Shown here in pieces: positions 42,433 through 52,023 of a DNA stretch of 64,000 nt. Below the pieces are notes generated by a model. It was not told where the DNA came from. It saw nothing but the letters and a program-made list of their open reading frames with translations, and made no database searches. Made by a program: the position numbers and the translations under genes. Source of the DNA: Erysipelotrichaceae bacterium (GTDB taxonomy: Bacteria; Bacillota_I; Bacilli_A; Erysipelotrichales; Erysipelotrichaceae). Where the stretch lies: positions 1 to 64,000 of the forward strand of contig JAFRQF010000035.1 of NCBI GenBank assembly GCA_017428765.1, read 5' to 3'. Every line of letters begins with the position of its first letter. The stretch's first letter is position 1.

Positions 42433-42757
42433 TAACGGATGGAGATATGAGTTTAGTGCGGATGCGCGAAAAGACTTAGAATCTTTAGATGGTCATCAGC
42501 GAAGAATAGTAATAAAAGCTCTGGATAAAATCGTTCAGAATCCTTTGCCACGAACATTAGGTGGTTATGGCATTCCCCTAGGCAATAAGCACGGTTTCGA
42601 TTTAAAAGGCTGTTGTGAAGTAAAACTGAGAGGACAGAATCTGCGCGTCATCTATAAGCTTGAAAACAGAAAGATGATAATGATGAACGTTGCGATCGAT
42701 AAAAGGGGCGACTTTGAAGCATACAGGTCTGCATATGACAGGACAAGAGACAAATAG
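42425..42757 (+). CDS. type II toxin, RelE/ParE superfamily
   Basis: This 110-residue basic protein has the RelE/ParE fold signs YEFSADARKDLESLDGHQRRIVIKALDKI, then GFDLKGCCEVKLRGQNLRVIYKLEN and a terminal VAIDKRGDFEAYRSAYDR. RelE-type members cleave mRNA on the ribosome; ParE-type members attack gyrase; sequence alone does not decide, although the VAIDKR...YRSAYDR tail favours RelE. The start at 42425 lies inside the antitoxin end. Confidence 0.85.
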   Translation: MTNNGWRYEFSADARKDLESLDGHQRRIVIKALDKIVQNPLPRTLGGYGIPLGNKHGFDLKGCCEVKLRGQNLRVIYKLENRKMIMMNVAIDKRGDFEAYRSAYDRTRDK

Positions 42758-42922
42758 GTATCCGTTTTGAGAAAAATATGAGACTATAGATCATGACGAT
42801 TGTTTATCGTTTATAAGTAATGCTGAAATCATTTGATTTTGCCTGTAAAATGCTGTAATTAGCCTTATTTAAGTGTTTACTTTGACGTTCAATCTGTTAT
42901 AATAATTAAGCATGTAAACTTT

Positions 42923-42947
42923 CTTTGGGTTGACATGATACTCAAGG
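42923..42947 (+). promoter_or_regulatory. candidate L31 leader hairpin
   Basis: CTTTGGGT (42923-42930) can pair with ACTCAAGG (42940-42947). It lies 16 bases before rpmE and downstream of a TATAAT box (about 42896-42901). Ribosomal-protein L31 leaders are known in Bacillota; the match to a named family is not verified. Confidence 0.4.
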
Positions 42948-42963
42948 CAGAAGGGAGATTAAG

Positions 42964-43179
42964 ATGAAAAAAGGTATTCATCCTGATTATTACAGAGTTA
43001 CTGTTACCTGCGCTGGCTGCGGTACGACATTCGAGACCGGTTCCACGAAGAAGGACGGCATCAAGGTCGATACTTGTTCCAACTGTCATCCGTTCTACAC
43101 GGGCAGACAGAGATTTGCGGCTTCTGCAGGCAGAATTGAAAAATTCAATAAGAAGTATGGCTTAACAAGCAATAATTAG
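42964..43179 (+). CDS. rpmE: 50S ribosomal protein L31, zinc-binding form
   Basis: This 71-residue protein begins [27 protein letters not shown]. It has two Cys pairs (CAGC and CSNC) followed by [10 protein letters not shown], so it is the zinc-containing C+ type that can serve as a zinc reserve. GAAGGGAG precedes the ATG. Confidence 0.96.
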   Translation: MKKGIHPDYYRVTVTCAGCGTTFETGSTKKDGIKVDTCSNCHPFYTGRQRFAASAGRIEKFNKKYGLTSNN

Positions 43180-43203
43180 AGGAAATCATTCCTCTTTTTA
43201 TTT
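43178..43203 (+). terminator. terminator of rpmE
   Basis: AGAGGAA (43178-43184), loop ATCA, TTCCTCT (43189-43195), then TTTTATTTT. The tail runs into TATAATGG of the next gene. Confidence 0.88.
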
Positions 43204-43229
43204 TATAATGGTTTTTGAGGTAAAGAATT

Positions 43230-43829
43230 ATGTATCAAAGTTATAGAGACGGCTGGATCGAGACGATCAGCGGCTGCATGTTTGCAGGCAAGACCGAGGA
43301 ACTGATACGCCGTATCAAGGTTTTGGAATTTGCAAAAAAAGAGATCATGGTCTTCAAACCGAAGATCGATAACCGTTATTCGGAAACAAAAGTCGTATCC
43401 CATGCGGGTTCCTCCGTGGAATCCCATGTCGTTTCCGATGCTGTCGAGATCCTGGAGATGGTAAAACCGACGACCCAGGTCGTAGCGATCGATGAGGCAC
43501 AGTTCTTCGATGACAACATCTGTGCCGTATGCAATGAGCTGGCTGATCGGGGCATACGTGTCATGGCGGCAGGTCTTGATACCAATTTCAAGGGCGAACC
43601 GTTTGGACCGATGCCGCAGCTGATCACGGAAGCGGAATTCGTCACCAAGCTCGCCGCCGTATGCAACAAGTGCGGTGCGCCGGCCACAAGGACACAGCGC
43701 ATCATCAACGGCAGACCGGCATCCTACAACGATCCGATCATCCTGGTCGGTGCATCGGAGTCCTATGAGGCCAGATGCAGACATTGCCATGAGGTACCGG
43801 ACAAACCGAAGGTACAGTTAGGAAGATAA
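43230..43829 (+). CDS. tdk: thymidine kinase
   Basis: This 199-residue type II thymidine kinase has P-loop [14 protein letters not shown], Walker B/active Glu [12 protein letters not shown], lasso loop region [17 protein letters not shown] and zinc Cys pairs CNKCGAP and CRHCHEV. It salvages thymidine to dTMP. It starts an operon with prfA and prmC, the usual Bacillota arrangement; prfA begins one base after its stop. Confidence 0.96.
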   Translation: MYQSYRDGWIETISGCMFAGKTEELIRRIKVLEFAKKEIMVFKPKIDNRYSETKVVSHAGSSVESHVVSDAVEILEMVKPTTQVVAIDEAQFFDDNICAVCNELADRGIRVMAAGLDTNFKGEPFGPMPQLITEAEFVTKLAAVCNKCGAPATRTQRIINGRPASYNDPIILVGASESYEARCRHCHEVPDKPKVQLGR

Positions 43830-43830
43830 T

Positions 43831-44907
43831 ATGGACGCAAAGATCATCAAACTGCAGGAGATCGAAAAAAGATACAACGACATCAACGAAGAACTGATGA
43901 AAGAGGATGTCGTTTCTGATGTCAAGAAATATACCAAGCTTTCCAAGGAACAGGCCAAGATCAAGGCTTCCTATGACGCGTATCAGAATTACAAGAAGTA
44001 TACGTCGATCATCGAAGACGGCGAAGAGATGCTCAAGGATCCGGATCCTGAGATCAAGGAGATGGCCGAGATGGAGATCGCCGATGCCAGGGAGAAGCTT
44101 GAAGCTTTGAACGCACATATCGAAGAACTGCTTTTGCCAAGAGATCCTGAAGACAGCTATGACTGTCTTGTCGAGATACGTGGCGCAGCAGGCGGAGATG
44201 AAGGAAACATCTTTGCCGGCGACCTGTTCCGCATGTATTCCTACTATGCCGATTCTTTGGGATATAAAGTAGAAGTCATGGAATCTTCGGAAGGTGAAGC
44301 AGGCGGCTATGCTCTGATATCTTTCCAGGTCAAAGGCCTGGATGCCTACAGGCATTTCAAATTCGAATCCGGCGCACACCGCGTACAGCGTGTCCCGAAG
44401 ACCGAGACCCAGGGCAGGGTACATACTTCCACAGCGACAGTCATCGTCTTCCCGGATGTCGAAGATGAGGATATCGAGATCCCGGATTCTGACTTGGAGA
44501 TCGAGACCCATCGTGCTTCCGGTGCGGGCGGTCAGCACATCAACAAGACCGATTCGGCCGTTCGTATCGTCCATAAGCCGACGGGTATCACCGTCAACTG
44601 CCAGGACGGACGCAATCAGATCGCCAACAAGGAGACGGCACTTCGTATCATCCGTGCCAGAGTCTACGATTACTACAAACAGAAGAAAGAGGAAGAAGAA
44701 GGCGCACTACGCCGTTCCAAGATCGGCACGGGCGACAGATCCGAAAAGATCCGTACCTACAACTATCCGCAGAACCGTGTTTCCGACCATCGTATCGGTC
44801 TGACGATCAATCAGCTCGACCGCATCATGGAAGGAAAACTCGATGACATCGTCAATGCCTTGCTGGCAAACGATGATAAAGAAAAACTGCTGAATGAACA
44901 CGTATAA
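43831..44907 (+). CDS. prfA: peptide chain release factor 1
   Basis: This 358-residue protein reads UAA and UAG. The GGQ catalytic motif is in ASGAGGQHINKTDSAVRI. The codon-recognition tripeptide in HRVQRVPKTETQGR is P-K-T, within the known PxT variation. The expected TGDRSEKIRTYNYPQNRVSDHRIG motif is present. Its Gln is methylated by PrmC, encoded next with a 14-base overlap. Confidence 0.97.
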   Translation: MDAKIIKLQEIEKRYNDINEELMKEDVVSDVKKYTKLSKEQAKIKASYDAYQNYKKYTSIIEDGEEMLKDPDPEIKEMAEMEIADAREKLEALNAHIEELLLPRDPEDSYDCLVEIRGAAGGDEGNIFAGDLFRMYSYYADSLGYKVEVMESSEGEAGGYALISFQVKGLDAYRHFKFESGAHRVQRVPKTETQGRVHTSTATVIVFPDVEDEDIEIPDSDLEIETHRASGAGGQHINKTDSAVRIVHKPTGITVNCQDGRNQIANKETALRIIRARVYDYYKQKKEEEEGALRRSKIGTGDRSEKIRTYNYPQNRVSDHRIGLTINQLDRIMEGKLDDIVNALLANDDKEKLLNEHV

Positions 44908-45763
44908 TCAACTGATACATGAATATCGCAAACTGTTCAAAGAGAAGGGGCTTCCGCCGGAAACGGTGAAGGCTTTTCTTTTTGAGCTGTGCAATGACCA
45001 TGATGTCAATCTGTACCTGGATATCGACAAGCCGATGAAGAAGGAAGTCTATGACCTGTTTGTAAGCGGCATGGAACGGATCATGAACAATGAACCGATG
45101 AACTATGTCTTGGGCTATTCCTACTTCTACGGCTATCGTTTCATCGTCAATGACGGTGTTCTCATACCGCGTCCGGAGACGGAAGAACTGGTCGGACTCA
45201 TCCTTTCCAAATACGATGAATACTTTGATTCAAGAAAGATCCGGGTCTGCGATGTCGGCACGGGTTCCGGTGCGATCGCCATCGCTTTGAAAAAGGAAGA
45301 AGACAGGCTGGTAGTCTATGCCTCCGATATCTCTGAAGATGCCTTGAAAGTGGCGAAGACCAATGCGGAAAACAACGATTGCGATGTCACGTTCTTACAG
45401 GGATCGATGCTGGAGCCGTATATCGAAAAAGATCTGAAATTCGATATCCTGGTCTCCAATCCTCCCTATATCAAGACAGTGGAAACGATCGAAGCATCCG
45501 TCTATGACTACGAACCGCATGTCGCCTTGTTTGGCGGCTCTGACGGCTTGAAATTCTATCGGGAGATATTGCGGGACGCCCATAAGATACTTCGTCCAAA
45601 CGGCTTTATTTTCTTTGAGATGGGCTATGATCTGAAGGATTCCTTATCCGCTCTGGCGAAAGAATACTTCCCGCAAGCGCAGATCGAAGTCTATAAGGAC
45701 ATCAACGGCAAGGACCGCATGATGATGATCCGGTCCTGGCTTTCACAATCTTTTCACAGATGA
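44894..45763 (+). CDS. prmC: release factor glutamine methyltransferase
   Basis: This 289-residue SAM enzyme methylates the GGQ glutamine of release factors. It has a helical N-terminal substrate domain, the loop VLIPRPETEELV, SAM motif VCDVGTGSGAIAIAL, and the substrate motif LVSNPPYIK. It is coupled to prfA. The YrdC/Sua5 gene that often follows is absent. Confidence 0.95.
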   Translation: MNTYNQLIHEYRKLFKEKGLPPETVKAFLFELCNDHDVNLYLDIDKPMKKEVYDLFVSGMERIMNNEPMNYVLGYSYFYGYRFIVNDGVLIPRPETEELVGLILSKYDEYFDSRKIRVCDVGTGSGAIAIALKKEEDRLVVYASDISEDALKVAKTNAENNDCDVTFLQGSMLEPYIEKDLKFDILVSNPPYIKTVETIEASVYDYEPHVALFGGSDGLKFYREILRDAHKILRPNGFIFFEMGYDLKDSLSALAKEYFPQAQIEVYKDINGKDRMMMIRSWLSQSFHR

Positions 45764-45821
45764 ATGGTATAAAGATAGTGTAATAATTTTTTCATTAAAC
45801 AATCTTCCAACAATAAGTAGT

Positions 45822-45854
45822 ACAGAAACGATCCCGAGATGGGATCGTTTCTGT
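45822..45854 (+). terminator. strong hairpin after prmC
   Basis: A perfect 14-base stem, ACAGAAACGATCCC (45822-45835) against GGGATCGTTTCTGT (45841-45854), with loop GAGAT. The tail is only moderately T-rich (TATTAA). Confidence 0.7.
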
Positions 45855-45881
45855 TATTAAGGATATGTACACAATAAGAAA

Positions 45882-45898
45882 AAGTGCCTGAGGCACTT
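45882..45898 (-). terminator. terminator of the VTT/GNAT operon
   Basis: AAGTGCC/GGCACTT with a 3-base loop. On the minus strand a TTTTTCTT tail follows. It overlaps the stop codon of the VTT gene. Confidence 0.8.
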
Positions 45899-46574
45899 AA
45901 TTCTCTTTGTTTCTTTTCTGTATGTACTGATAGATCAGTATGCCGACCGCCGAGAACAGCAAGGCGATGGCGATATAGATGGCTGCCTTGATGTAGCTCT
46001 GATCGCCCAGATGATCGCCTGCTAATGTGGAGGTGATGATCGAAGGAAGCCGGCCTATCGTGATGATCGGGATCAGGATCTTTGTCTCGATATCGGTGAG
46101 ACCGGCTAAATAACACAACAAGTCTTTCGGAGTGCCCGGAACGATGAAAATCAGGGCAAACAAGAGGATACGGTGCTTGTCGGAACGAAGGAACTTCAGG
46201 GAATCGATCTTTTCTTTTTCAAAGAAGATCTCGACGATCTTGCGTCCGTATTTCTTTACGGCAAACAGGACAAGGATCGATCCTAAGGATTCCGCCAGGA
46301 TGCAAAGCAGAGTGCCTTGCAAGGAACCGAAGGCATAGCCGGCGATCATTTCCATCGGCTCACCGGGTATCAGAGGAAAAAGGATCTGTAAGATCGTGAC
46401 GCCGCAATAAGCCAATGGCGCATAGATGCCGAAAGAATCGATCCAGTTACGGAACATCTCCGGATCATTGATGAAGGTGAGGAGATATTTGCCAATATAG
46501 ATCGAGAATACTATGAATAAGATAAGTGCAAGTACGGCACTGATTTTTACATAACGGGAAACGGATCTATTCAT
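45897..46574 (-). CDS. TVP38/TMEM64 (VTT domain) membrane protein
   Basis: This 225-residue integral membrane protein of the DedA/VTT superfamily has the core GVTILQILFPLIPGEPMEMIAGYAFGSLQGTLLCILAESLGS and FALIFIVPGTPKDLLCYLAGLT. Members move or scramble lipids, or affect membrane potential. I chose MNRSVSRYVK at 46574, which overlaps the upstream GNAT gene by 8 bases. Confidence 0.85.
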   Translation of the reverse strand: MNRSVSRYVKISAVLALILFIVFSIYIGKYLLTFINDPEMFRNWIDSFGIYAPLAYCGVTILQILFPLIPGEPMEMIAGYAFGSLQGTLLCILAESLGSILVLFAVKKYGRKIVEIFFEKEKIDSLKFLRSDKHRILLFALIFIVPGTPKDLLCYLAGLTDIETKILIPIITIGRLPSIITSTLAGDHLGDQSYIKAAIYIAIALLFSAVGILIYQYIQKRNKEN

Positions 46575-47058
46575 TGAGCGTATATTCCATGATGTAGTCA
46601 TCCATCACATAACCCTGACCGATGTCATTGACCACGGAATCGATGACCTTGAAACCAAGATGCAGGTAGATCTCATAGGATGGGGTATTGCCCTTGTTGA
46701 CGGTAAGGCAGATCTTTTTCAGACCGTTTCGTCTTGCGTAGGCTTTGACGTCTTCAAACATGAAACGGCCGACACCTTTATGACGCTGATCTTTTCTTGC
46801 GTAAAGTTTGGAAAGAAAGAGCCTTCCTTCTTCCTTCTTGTATTCGCAAAAGCCGATGATCTCTCCTTCATCTCTGACGAGACGGAAAACGGCGCCGTCA
46901 TCGATGAGCTTTAAGATGGCGTCTTGCGACAAGAAAAGGTCTGCCATGTATCTTGCCTGTTTCTCACCGATCAATGGGATGTAGTAATCAATGAAAACTT
47001 CCGAGGCGAAATCCGAAGTCTCTTTGATCATTTCCTTGTTTGCCGTCAGGATTTCCAT
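46567..47058 (-). CDS. GNAT-family N-acetyltransferase
   Basis: This 163-residue protein has the acetyl-CoA motif LYARKDQRHKGVGRFMFEDVKAYARRNG and C-terminal LGFKVIDSVVNDIGQGYVMDDYIME, close to the spermine/spermidine or protein acetyltransferase type. The acceptor is unknown. On the minus strand TAAAAT lies exactly 6 bases before the ATG, with no ribosome-binding site. Confidence 0.88.
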   Translation of the reverse strand: MEILTANKEMIKETSDFASEVFIDYYIPLIGEKQARYMADLFLSQDAILKLIDDGAVFRLVRDEGEIIGFCEYKKEEGRLFLSKLYARKDQRHKGVGRFMFEDVKAYARRNGLKKICLTVNKGNTPSYEIYLHLGFKVIDSVVNDIGQGYVMDDYIMEYTLNE

Positions 47059-47064
47059 GTCTAC

Positions 47065-47070
47065 ATTTTA
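47065..47070 (-). promoter_or_regulatory. -10-like box exactly 6 bases before the GNAT ATG
   Basis: The minus strand reads TAAAAT, GTAGAC, ATG. Confidence 0.45.
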
Positions 47071-47107
47071 GCACCCTTTAGTGTTAAACTAGTGGATGAG
47101 GTGCTAA
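47068..47107. repeat. inverted repeat between divergent GNAT and ychF genes
   Basis: TTAGCACC (47068-47075) and GGTGCTAA (47100-47107) are perfect inverses 24 bases apart. The right arm includes the ychF ribosome-binding site (GAGGTG) and the left arm abuts the GNAT -10. It may be an operator or an RBS-masking hairpin. Confidence 0.5.
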
Positions 47108-47111
47108 TACT

Positions 47112-48215
47112 ATGAGTTTAACTGCAGGTATCGTCGGACTTCCGAACGTCGGCAAGTCGACGCTGTTCAATGCGATAACAAATTCCCGCGTCGAAGCGGC
47201 CAACTATCCTTTTGCGACCATCGAACCCAATGTCGGTGTGGTCGAAGTCAAAGATGAACGTCTGATCAATCTTTCCAAGCTCTTTGAGCCGGAAAGGACC
47301 ATATTCACGACTTTTGAATTCACCGATATCGCAGGTCTGGTCAAAGGCGCTTCCACAGGTGAAGGTCTTGGAAACAAGTTTCTGGCCAACATCCGGGAAG
47401 TCGATGCGATCTGCCATGTCGTGAGGTGTTTTGAAGACAATAACATCACCCATGTCTACGACAGGATCGATCCGATCGATGACATCGAGATCATCAATTT
47501 CGAATTGCAGATGGCGGATATCGCGACTTGCGAAAACCGCATCGCCAAGGTCGAGAAGAAGGCCCTCAATTCCAAGGAGAAGGAAGCGGTCTTTGAATAC
47601 AATCTCTTGAAGAAGATCAATGAGGCCTTAGGCAAGTCCATGAATATCCGCTCCTTGTCTTTCAATAAGGACGAAGCGGAATATCTCAAGCAGTTCAACT
47701 TCCTGACGGCAAAGCCGGTCATCTATGTCTGCAATATCAAGGAAGAAGAGATCAACGATCCCGATTCCAACAAGTATTACCAGGCGGTCAAAGACTATGC
47801 GGAAAAGGAAGGCTCACAAGCCGTTGCCATCTCCGCCAAGATCGAAGAGGAACTTTCCGATCTTTCCAAGGAAGAAAAGGAAGAGTTCATGAAGGAGCTC
47901 GAGATCGAACGTTCCGGTCTCGATGAGCTGATCGTCAAGGCATATAAGACCTTAGGCTTGGAGACTTTCTTCACGGTCGGAAAAGACGAATGCCGCGGCT
48001 GGACCTTCAAGTCGGGATATACGGCTCCGCAATGTGCCGGTATCATCCATACCGACTTTGAAAAAGGCTTCATCAAGGCGGAAGTCTATACCTATGAAGA
48101 CATCATGGAATTCAAGACGGAAGCCAAGCTCAAGGAAGCCGGCAAGATCCGTCTGGAAGGAAAGGACTATCATCCGAAAGACGGAGACATCATGTTCTTC
48201 CGTTTCAATAATTAG
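47112..48215 (+). CDS. ychF: ribosome-associated ATPase YchF/OLA1
   Basis: This 367-residue Obg-like nucleotidase, which prefers ATP, has P-loop GLPNVGKSTLFNAIT, switch DIAGLVKGASTGEGLGNKFL and nucleotide-base motif NIKEEE in place of NKxD. A coiled coil and a C-terminal TGS domain follow (FFTVGKDECRGWTFKSGYTAPQ). The tilS start lies one base after its stop. Confidence 0.96.
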   Translation: MSLTAGIVGLPNVGKSTLFNAITNSRVEAANYPFATIEPNVGVVEVKDERLINLSKLFEPERTIFTTFEFTDIAGLVKGASTGEGLGNKFLANIREVDAICHVVRCFEDNNITHVYDRIDPIDDIEIINFELQMADIATCENRIAKVEKKALNSKEKEAVFEYNLLKKINEALGKSMNIRSLSFNKDEAEYLKQFNFLTAKPVIYVCNIKEEEINDPDSNKYYQAVKDYAEKEGSQAVAISAKIEEELSDLSKEEKEEFMKELEIERSGLDELIVKAYKTLGLETFFTVGKDECRGWTFKSGYTAPQCAGIIHTDFEKGFIKAEVYTYEDIMEFKTEAKLKEAGKIRLEGKDYHPKDGDIMFFRFNN

Positions 48216-48216
48216 A

Positions 48217-49422
48217 ATGTCTGAGCTTACTATCGACAAGTCAAAACGTTATCTGATCGCAGTTTCAGGAGGGCCGGATTCCATGGCCCTTTTCGATATG
48301 GTCCGAAAAAGCGGTGCCTATATCGAAGCGGCCCATGTCAATTACCACAAACGGGATACTGCAAAAAGGGATGAAGATATCGTAAGAGGATATTGTAAGA
48401 AGTATGATATCCCATTCCACCTCTACGATTTCAAGGAAGAAGACTATACAGGCAACTTCCAGGCTGCCGCCAGAAAGGCCAGATACGATTTCTTTTATGA
48501 GGTATGTAAGGAAAACGATCTGGATGAAGTACTGGTCGCCCATCACAAAGATGATCTGATCGAAACCTACCTGATGCAGGAAGAAAAGAAGATCGGTGTT
48601 TCCTATTACGGATTAAGAAGAAACAATGTCATCGATAAAGTGAAAGCCTGCCGTCCCTTGTTAGCTTATACGAAGAAGCAGCTTCTTGACTATTGTCTTG
48701 AAAACGATGTCCCGTATGGCATCGATGAATCCAACCTGAAGGATGATTATGAAAGAAACAGAGTCCGCCACCATAAGATCGAAAAGATGTCGGATGAAGA
48801 AAAAGATGAACTTGTAAGGACCATCGAAGAAAGAAACAGGAAGAAGAAGCTTCACTATGAAAAAGCGCAAAAGGCGTTGGAAAAGGGAACTTTTACGATA
48901 CGGCAGTTTGACAGGATCCCGTATCTCTATGAGTATCTGGGTGTTCATTTTTCCTCTTTGTCAAAAGCACATTACAAGGAGATGAAACGTCAGCTGCTGA
49001 ACGCAAAGCACTGCGTCTTTGAAGGAAAAGACATCATCTTATGCAAGGAATACGGAAGGATCACTGTCTTTGAAAAGAAAGAGGATTATGCCTATACTTT
49101 TGATTCGATCGAAGCGTTGAAGGGCTTTGCCTGTGAATTCTTTACTATTGCGAATCAGGGAAGAAAGATCGAAGGTGTCTGTCTGACAGACAAAGACTTT
49201 CCGATCACCATCCGAAACGCAAGAAAAAGTGACAGTATCGAACTTCGTTTCGGTACAAAGAAGCTCAACCGATTCTTCATCGATCGCAAGATCTCAATGA
49301 AAGAAGAGCTGTCCTGGCCGGTGATGGCCGATGCGCAAAACAGGGTGATCTTTGTATCCGGGATCGGCTGCGATGTCAATCATTATTGTGATGATCCCGG
49401 TGTCTTTATGATAAAATGTTGA
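48217..49422 (+). CDS. tilS: tRNA(Ile)-lysidine synthase
   Basis: This 401-residue enzyme puts lysidine at position 34 of tRNA-Ile(CAU) so that it reads AUA. The PP-loop is AVSGGPDSMALFD; further motifs are AHVNYHKR and VAHHKDDLIETYLMQ. The C-terminal domain ends RFGTKKLNRFFIDRKISMKEELSWPV. The start at 48217 gives the family N-terminus. It leads to hpt and ftsH, a conserved order. Confidence 0.95.
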   Translation: MSELTIDKSKRYLIAVSGGPDSMALFDMVRKSGAYIEAAHVNYHKRDTAKRDEDIVRGYCKKYDIPFHLYDFKEEDYTGNFQAAARKARYDFFYEVCKENDLDEVLVAHHKDDLIETYLMQEEKKIGVSYYGLRRNNVIDKVKACRPLLAYTKKQLLDYCLENDVPYGIDESNLKDDYERNRVRHHKIEKMSDEEKDELVRTIEERNRKKKLHYEKAQKALEKGTFTIRQFDRIPYLYEYLGVHFSSLSKAHYKEMKRQLLNAKHCVFEGKDIILCKEYGRITVFEKKEDYAYTFDSIEALKGFACEFFTIANQGRKIEGVCLTDKDFPITIRNARKSDSIELRFGTKKLNRFFIDRKISMKEELSWPVMADAQNRVIFVSGIGCDVNHYCDDPGVFMIKC

Positions 49423-49443
49423 AATATACGGAGGACTTTAACG

Positions 49444-49980
49444 ATGTTGGCAGATAATGTTGAAAAAGTGCTGATCAGTGAAAAAGAGATCGTTGACCGC
49501 TGCAGGGAACTGGGTGCACAGATCTCGAAAGATTATGAAGGAAAACAACCGATGATCATCGGTTTATTAAAAGGGTCCGTTCCGTTCATGGCGGAACTGA
49601 TCAAATATATCACCGTTGAATGTGAGATCGATTTCATGGCCGTTTCTTCCTATTCGGGAACGGAATCGATGGGCGATGTCAAGATCGTCAAGGACCTCGA
49701 TCATTCCATCAAGGGAATGGATGTCCTGGTCGTTGAGGATATCGTTGATACCGGAAAGACCTTGAAGAAGGTCAAGGATCTGCTTTACAGCAAGGAAGCA
49801 AACGATGTTAAGATCGTCTCGCTCCTGGATAAGCCGGATCGCCGTATCGTGGAGATCGATGCCGAATATGTCGGCTTCAAGATCCCGAATGAATTTGTCA
49901 TCGGCTTTGGTCTCGACTTCAACCAGAAGTATCGTAATCTGCCTTATGTAGGCGTATTGAAAGAGGAGTGTTATAAATAG
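49444..49980 (+). CDS. hpt: hypoxanthine-guanine phosphoribosyltransferase
   Basis: This 178-residue salvage enzyme has the PRPP loop VLVVEDIVDTGKTL, GLLKGSVPFMAEL and FGLDFNQKYRNLPYVGVLK. GGAGGA precedes the ATG. tilS-hpt-ftsH is a typical Bacillota cluster. Confidence 0.96.
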   Translation: MLADNVEKVLISEKEIVDRCRELGAQISKDYEGKQPMIIGLLKGSVPFMAELIKYITVECEIDFMAVSSYSGTESMGDVKIVKDLDHSIKGMDVLVVEDIVDTGKTLKKVKDLLYSKEANDVKIVSLLDKPDRRIVEIDAEYVGFKIPNEFVIGFGLDFNQKYRNLPYVGVLKEECYK

Positions 49981-49984
49981 GTAA

Positions 49985-51994
49985 ATGAATAATAACAACA
50001 ATAAAAGGCCACTGGTAAATTTCATACCATACCTGTTCGTGTCGCTGTTCTTACTGATGATGGCGTTCTCAAGCCCGGGAAGGACATCGACCACCAATCT
50101 GAATTATCGTGAGTTCAATGAACTCGTATCTTCACAGAAGATCGAGATGGCCAAGGTATCCGTCGACTACAACACATTGACGATATCCGGTGTCTACAAG
50201 GATTCCGGAGGCGTGAGCCATGCCTTCAATGCGATCATCCCGAATACCGAAAAGGCAGCCGATGATCTGATCGAAGAACTCAAGAAAGTCGAAAACGTCA
50301 CTTTCGTGGATGCCAATGCGTCCAACTATCTTCTGGAGCTGGCATCTTCGGTCATTCCCTTGATCTTATTTGTCGTAGCGGGCGTCTTCATCATGAACCG
50401 CATGGGTGCCATGAATTCCAACAAGCAGGCCTTCGATTTCTCGAAGTCTCGAGCGAGACTGGAAGATGACATCAAGGTGAGGTTCGATGATGTTGCCGGC
50501 TGCGATGAAGAAAAAGAAGAGATGCAGGAGATCATCGAATATCTCAAGAACCCGAAGAAGTTCGCCAGGATGGGTGCCCGTATTCCTAAGGGCATCATCA
50601 TGGTCGGTCCTCCGGGAACAGGTAAGACCTTACTGGCAAAGGCAGTCGCCGGTGAGGCAAACGTTCCATTCTATTCCATCTCCGGTTCCGACTTCGTCGA
50701 AATGTTCGTCGGTGTCGGTGCCAGCCGAGTCAGAGATATGTTCGCCAAGGCGAAAAAGACAGCGCCTTGTATGATCTTCATCGATGAGATCGATGCGGTC
50801 GGCAGACAGCGTGGTGCCGGCTTAGGCGGTGGCCACGATGAAAGAGAACAGACACTCAACCAATTACTGGTAGAACTTGACGGTATGGCCGACAACAACG
50901 GCGTCATCGTCATCGCTGCGACCAACCGTCCGGACGTTCTGGACTCCGCGTTATTAAGACCGGGCCGATTCGACCGTCAGATCACCGTATCCTTGCCGGA
51001 TATGAAGGGCAGGGAAGCGATCTTAAAAGTCCATGCCAGAAACAAAAAGATCTCCGAGTCTGTGGAACTTTCCAACCTGGCAAAGAGAACTCCGGGCTTC
51101 TCGGGTGCCGATCTTGAAAATGTATTAAATGAAGCTGCCATCCTGGCAGTCCGTGAGAATAAGGAAGTCATCGATACCGAGCAGATCGATGAAGCGATCG
51201 ACCGTGTCATGATGGGCCCGGCCAAGAAATCCAGGACTTATGATGACTACACAAAGAAGCTCGTCGCATACCATGAAGCAGGTCATGCGATCGTCGGTCT
51301 GTCCTTGCCGGATGGGGCGGTCGTACAGAAGGTCACGATCATCCCGCGTGGCAATGCCGGCGGCTACAATTTGATCACACCGCGTAAGGAAAAGATGCTC
51401 AATTCCCGCAAGGAATTGCTGGATACGATCACTTCCTACATGGGCGGCAGAGCTGCTGAAGAGATCTTCTTCGATGACATCACGACCGGTGCTTCATCCG
51501 ACATCCAGCAGGCGACCCGCATCGCCAAGGATATGGTCACGACCTACGGTATGTCCGACTTGGGCCCGATCCAGTACAACTCCGGCAATGATTCCGTCTT
51601 CCTTGGCAGAGACTACAACTCGCCATCCAACGCCTCTTCGCAAGTCGCTTACGAGATCGATACGGAAGTCCGTAAGATCATCGAGCACTGCCACAATGAG
51701 GCAAAGCGCATTATCAACGAGAACAGGGAAGATCTGATCAAGATCGCGGAAACCCTGATGGAAAAGGAAACGCTGACAGCCGAAGAGATCGAGGAACTTC
51801 TTAAGAAAGAAGAGCCAAAGAAAGAAGAAGCCAAAGCGCAAGAGCCTGTCACGTTAAGTGAAGCTCCGGCAAAAAAGGTGATCGTCAGAAAGACTGTCGC
51901 CAAGAAAAAGAGTGAGGAACCTGTCGTAACGGAAGAAAAGCCGAAGACCAGAAAGCCTTCCACAAGAAGAACAAGTAAGAAGACAGAGGAATAA
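49985..51994 (+). CDS. ftsH: ATP-dependent zinc metalloprotease FtsH
   Basis: This 669-residue membrane protease has N-terminal helix [18 protein letters not shown], a short extracytoplasmic domain and a second helix ([22 protein letters not shown]). The AAA ATPase has Walker [16 protein letters not shown] and [22 protein letters not shown]. The Zn site is [11 protein letters not shown] with the downstream Asp ligand in [15 protein letters not shown]. The last 70 residues are Lys/Glu/Pro-rich and longer than usual. Confidence 0.96.
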   Translation: MNNNNNKRPLVNFIPYLFVSLFLLMMAFSSPGRTSTTNLNYREFNELVSSQKIEMAKVSVDYNTLTISGVYKDSGGVSHAFNAIIPNTEKAADDLIEELKKVENVTFVDANASNYLLELASSVIPLILFVVAGVFIMNRMGAMNSNKQAFDFSKSRARLEDDIKVRFDDVAGCDEEKEEMQEIIEYLKNPKKFARMGARIPKGIIMVGPPGTGKTLLAKAVAGEANVPFYSISGSDFVEMFVGVGASRVRDMFAKAKKTAPCMIFIDEIDAVGRQRGAGLGGGHDEREQTLNQLLVELDGMADNNGVIVIAATNRPDVLDSALLRPGRFDRQITVSLPDMKGREAILKVHARNKKISESVELSNLAKRTPGFSGADLENVLNEAAILAVRENKEVIDTEQIDEAIDRVMMGPAKKSRTYDDYTKKLVAYHEAGHAIVGLSLPDGAVVQKVTIIPRGNAGGYNLITPRKEKMLNSRKELLDTITSYMGGRAAEEIFFDDITTGASSDIQQATRIAKDMVTTYGMSDLGPIQYNSGNDSVFLGRDYNSPSNASSQVAYEIDTEVRKIIEHCHNEAKRIINENREDLIKIAETLMEKETLTAEEIEELLKKEEPKKEEAKAQEPVTLSEAPAKKVIVRKTVAKKKSEEPVVTEEKPKTRKPSTRRTSKKTEE

Positions 51995-52009
51995 TTCTCT
52001 GTTTTCTTC
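51981..52009 (+). terminator. terminator of the tilS-hpt-ftsH unit
   Basis: CAGAGGA pairs with TTCTCTG across ATAA, including the ftsH stop, then TTTTCTTC. TATAATGG follows at once, ahead of hslO. Confidence 0.7.
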
Positions 52010-52023
52010 TATAATGGGGGAGT

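Noticed and set aside
43738-44574. 278-codon minus-strand frame opposite prfA
   Set aside because: prfA on the plus strand is full length with the GGQ motif. The antisense frame is a by-product of its codon bias.
43831-44907. P-K-T instead of P-A-T in the RF1 codon-recognition loop as a sign of altered stop decoding
   Set aside because: The middle residue varies naturally (for example P-E-T in Bacillus). Genes in this window end in TAA, TAG and TGA as usual.
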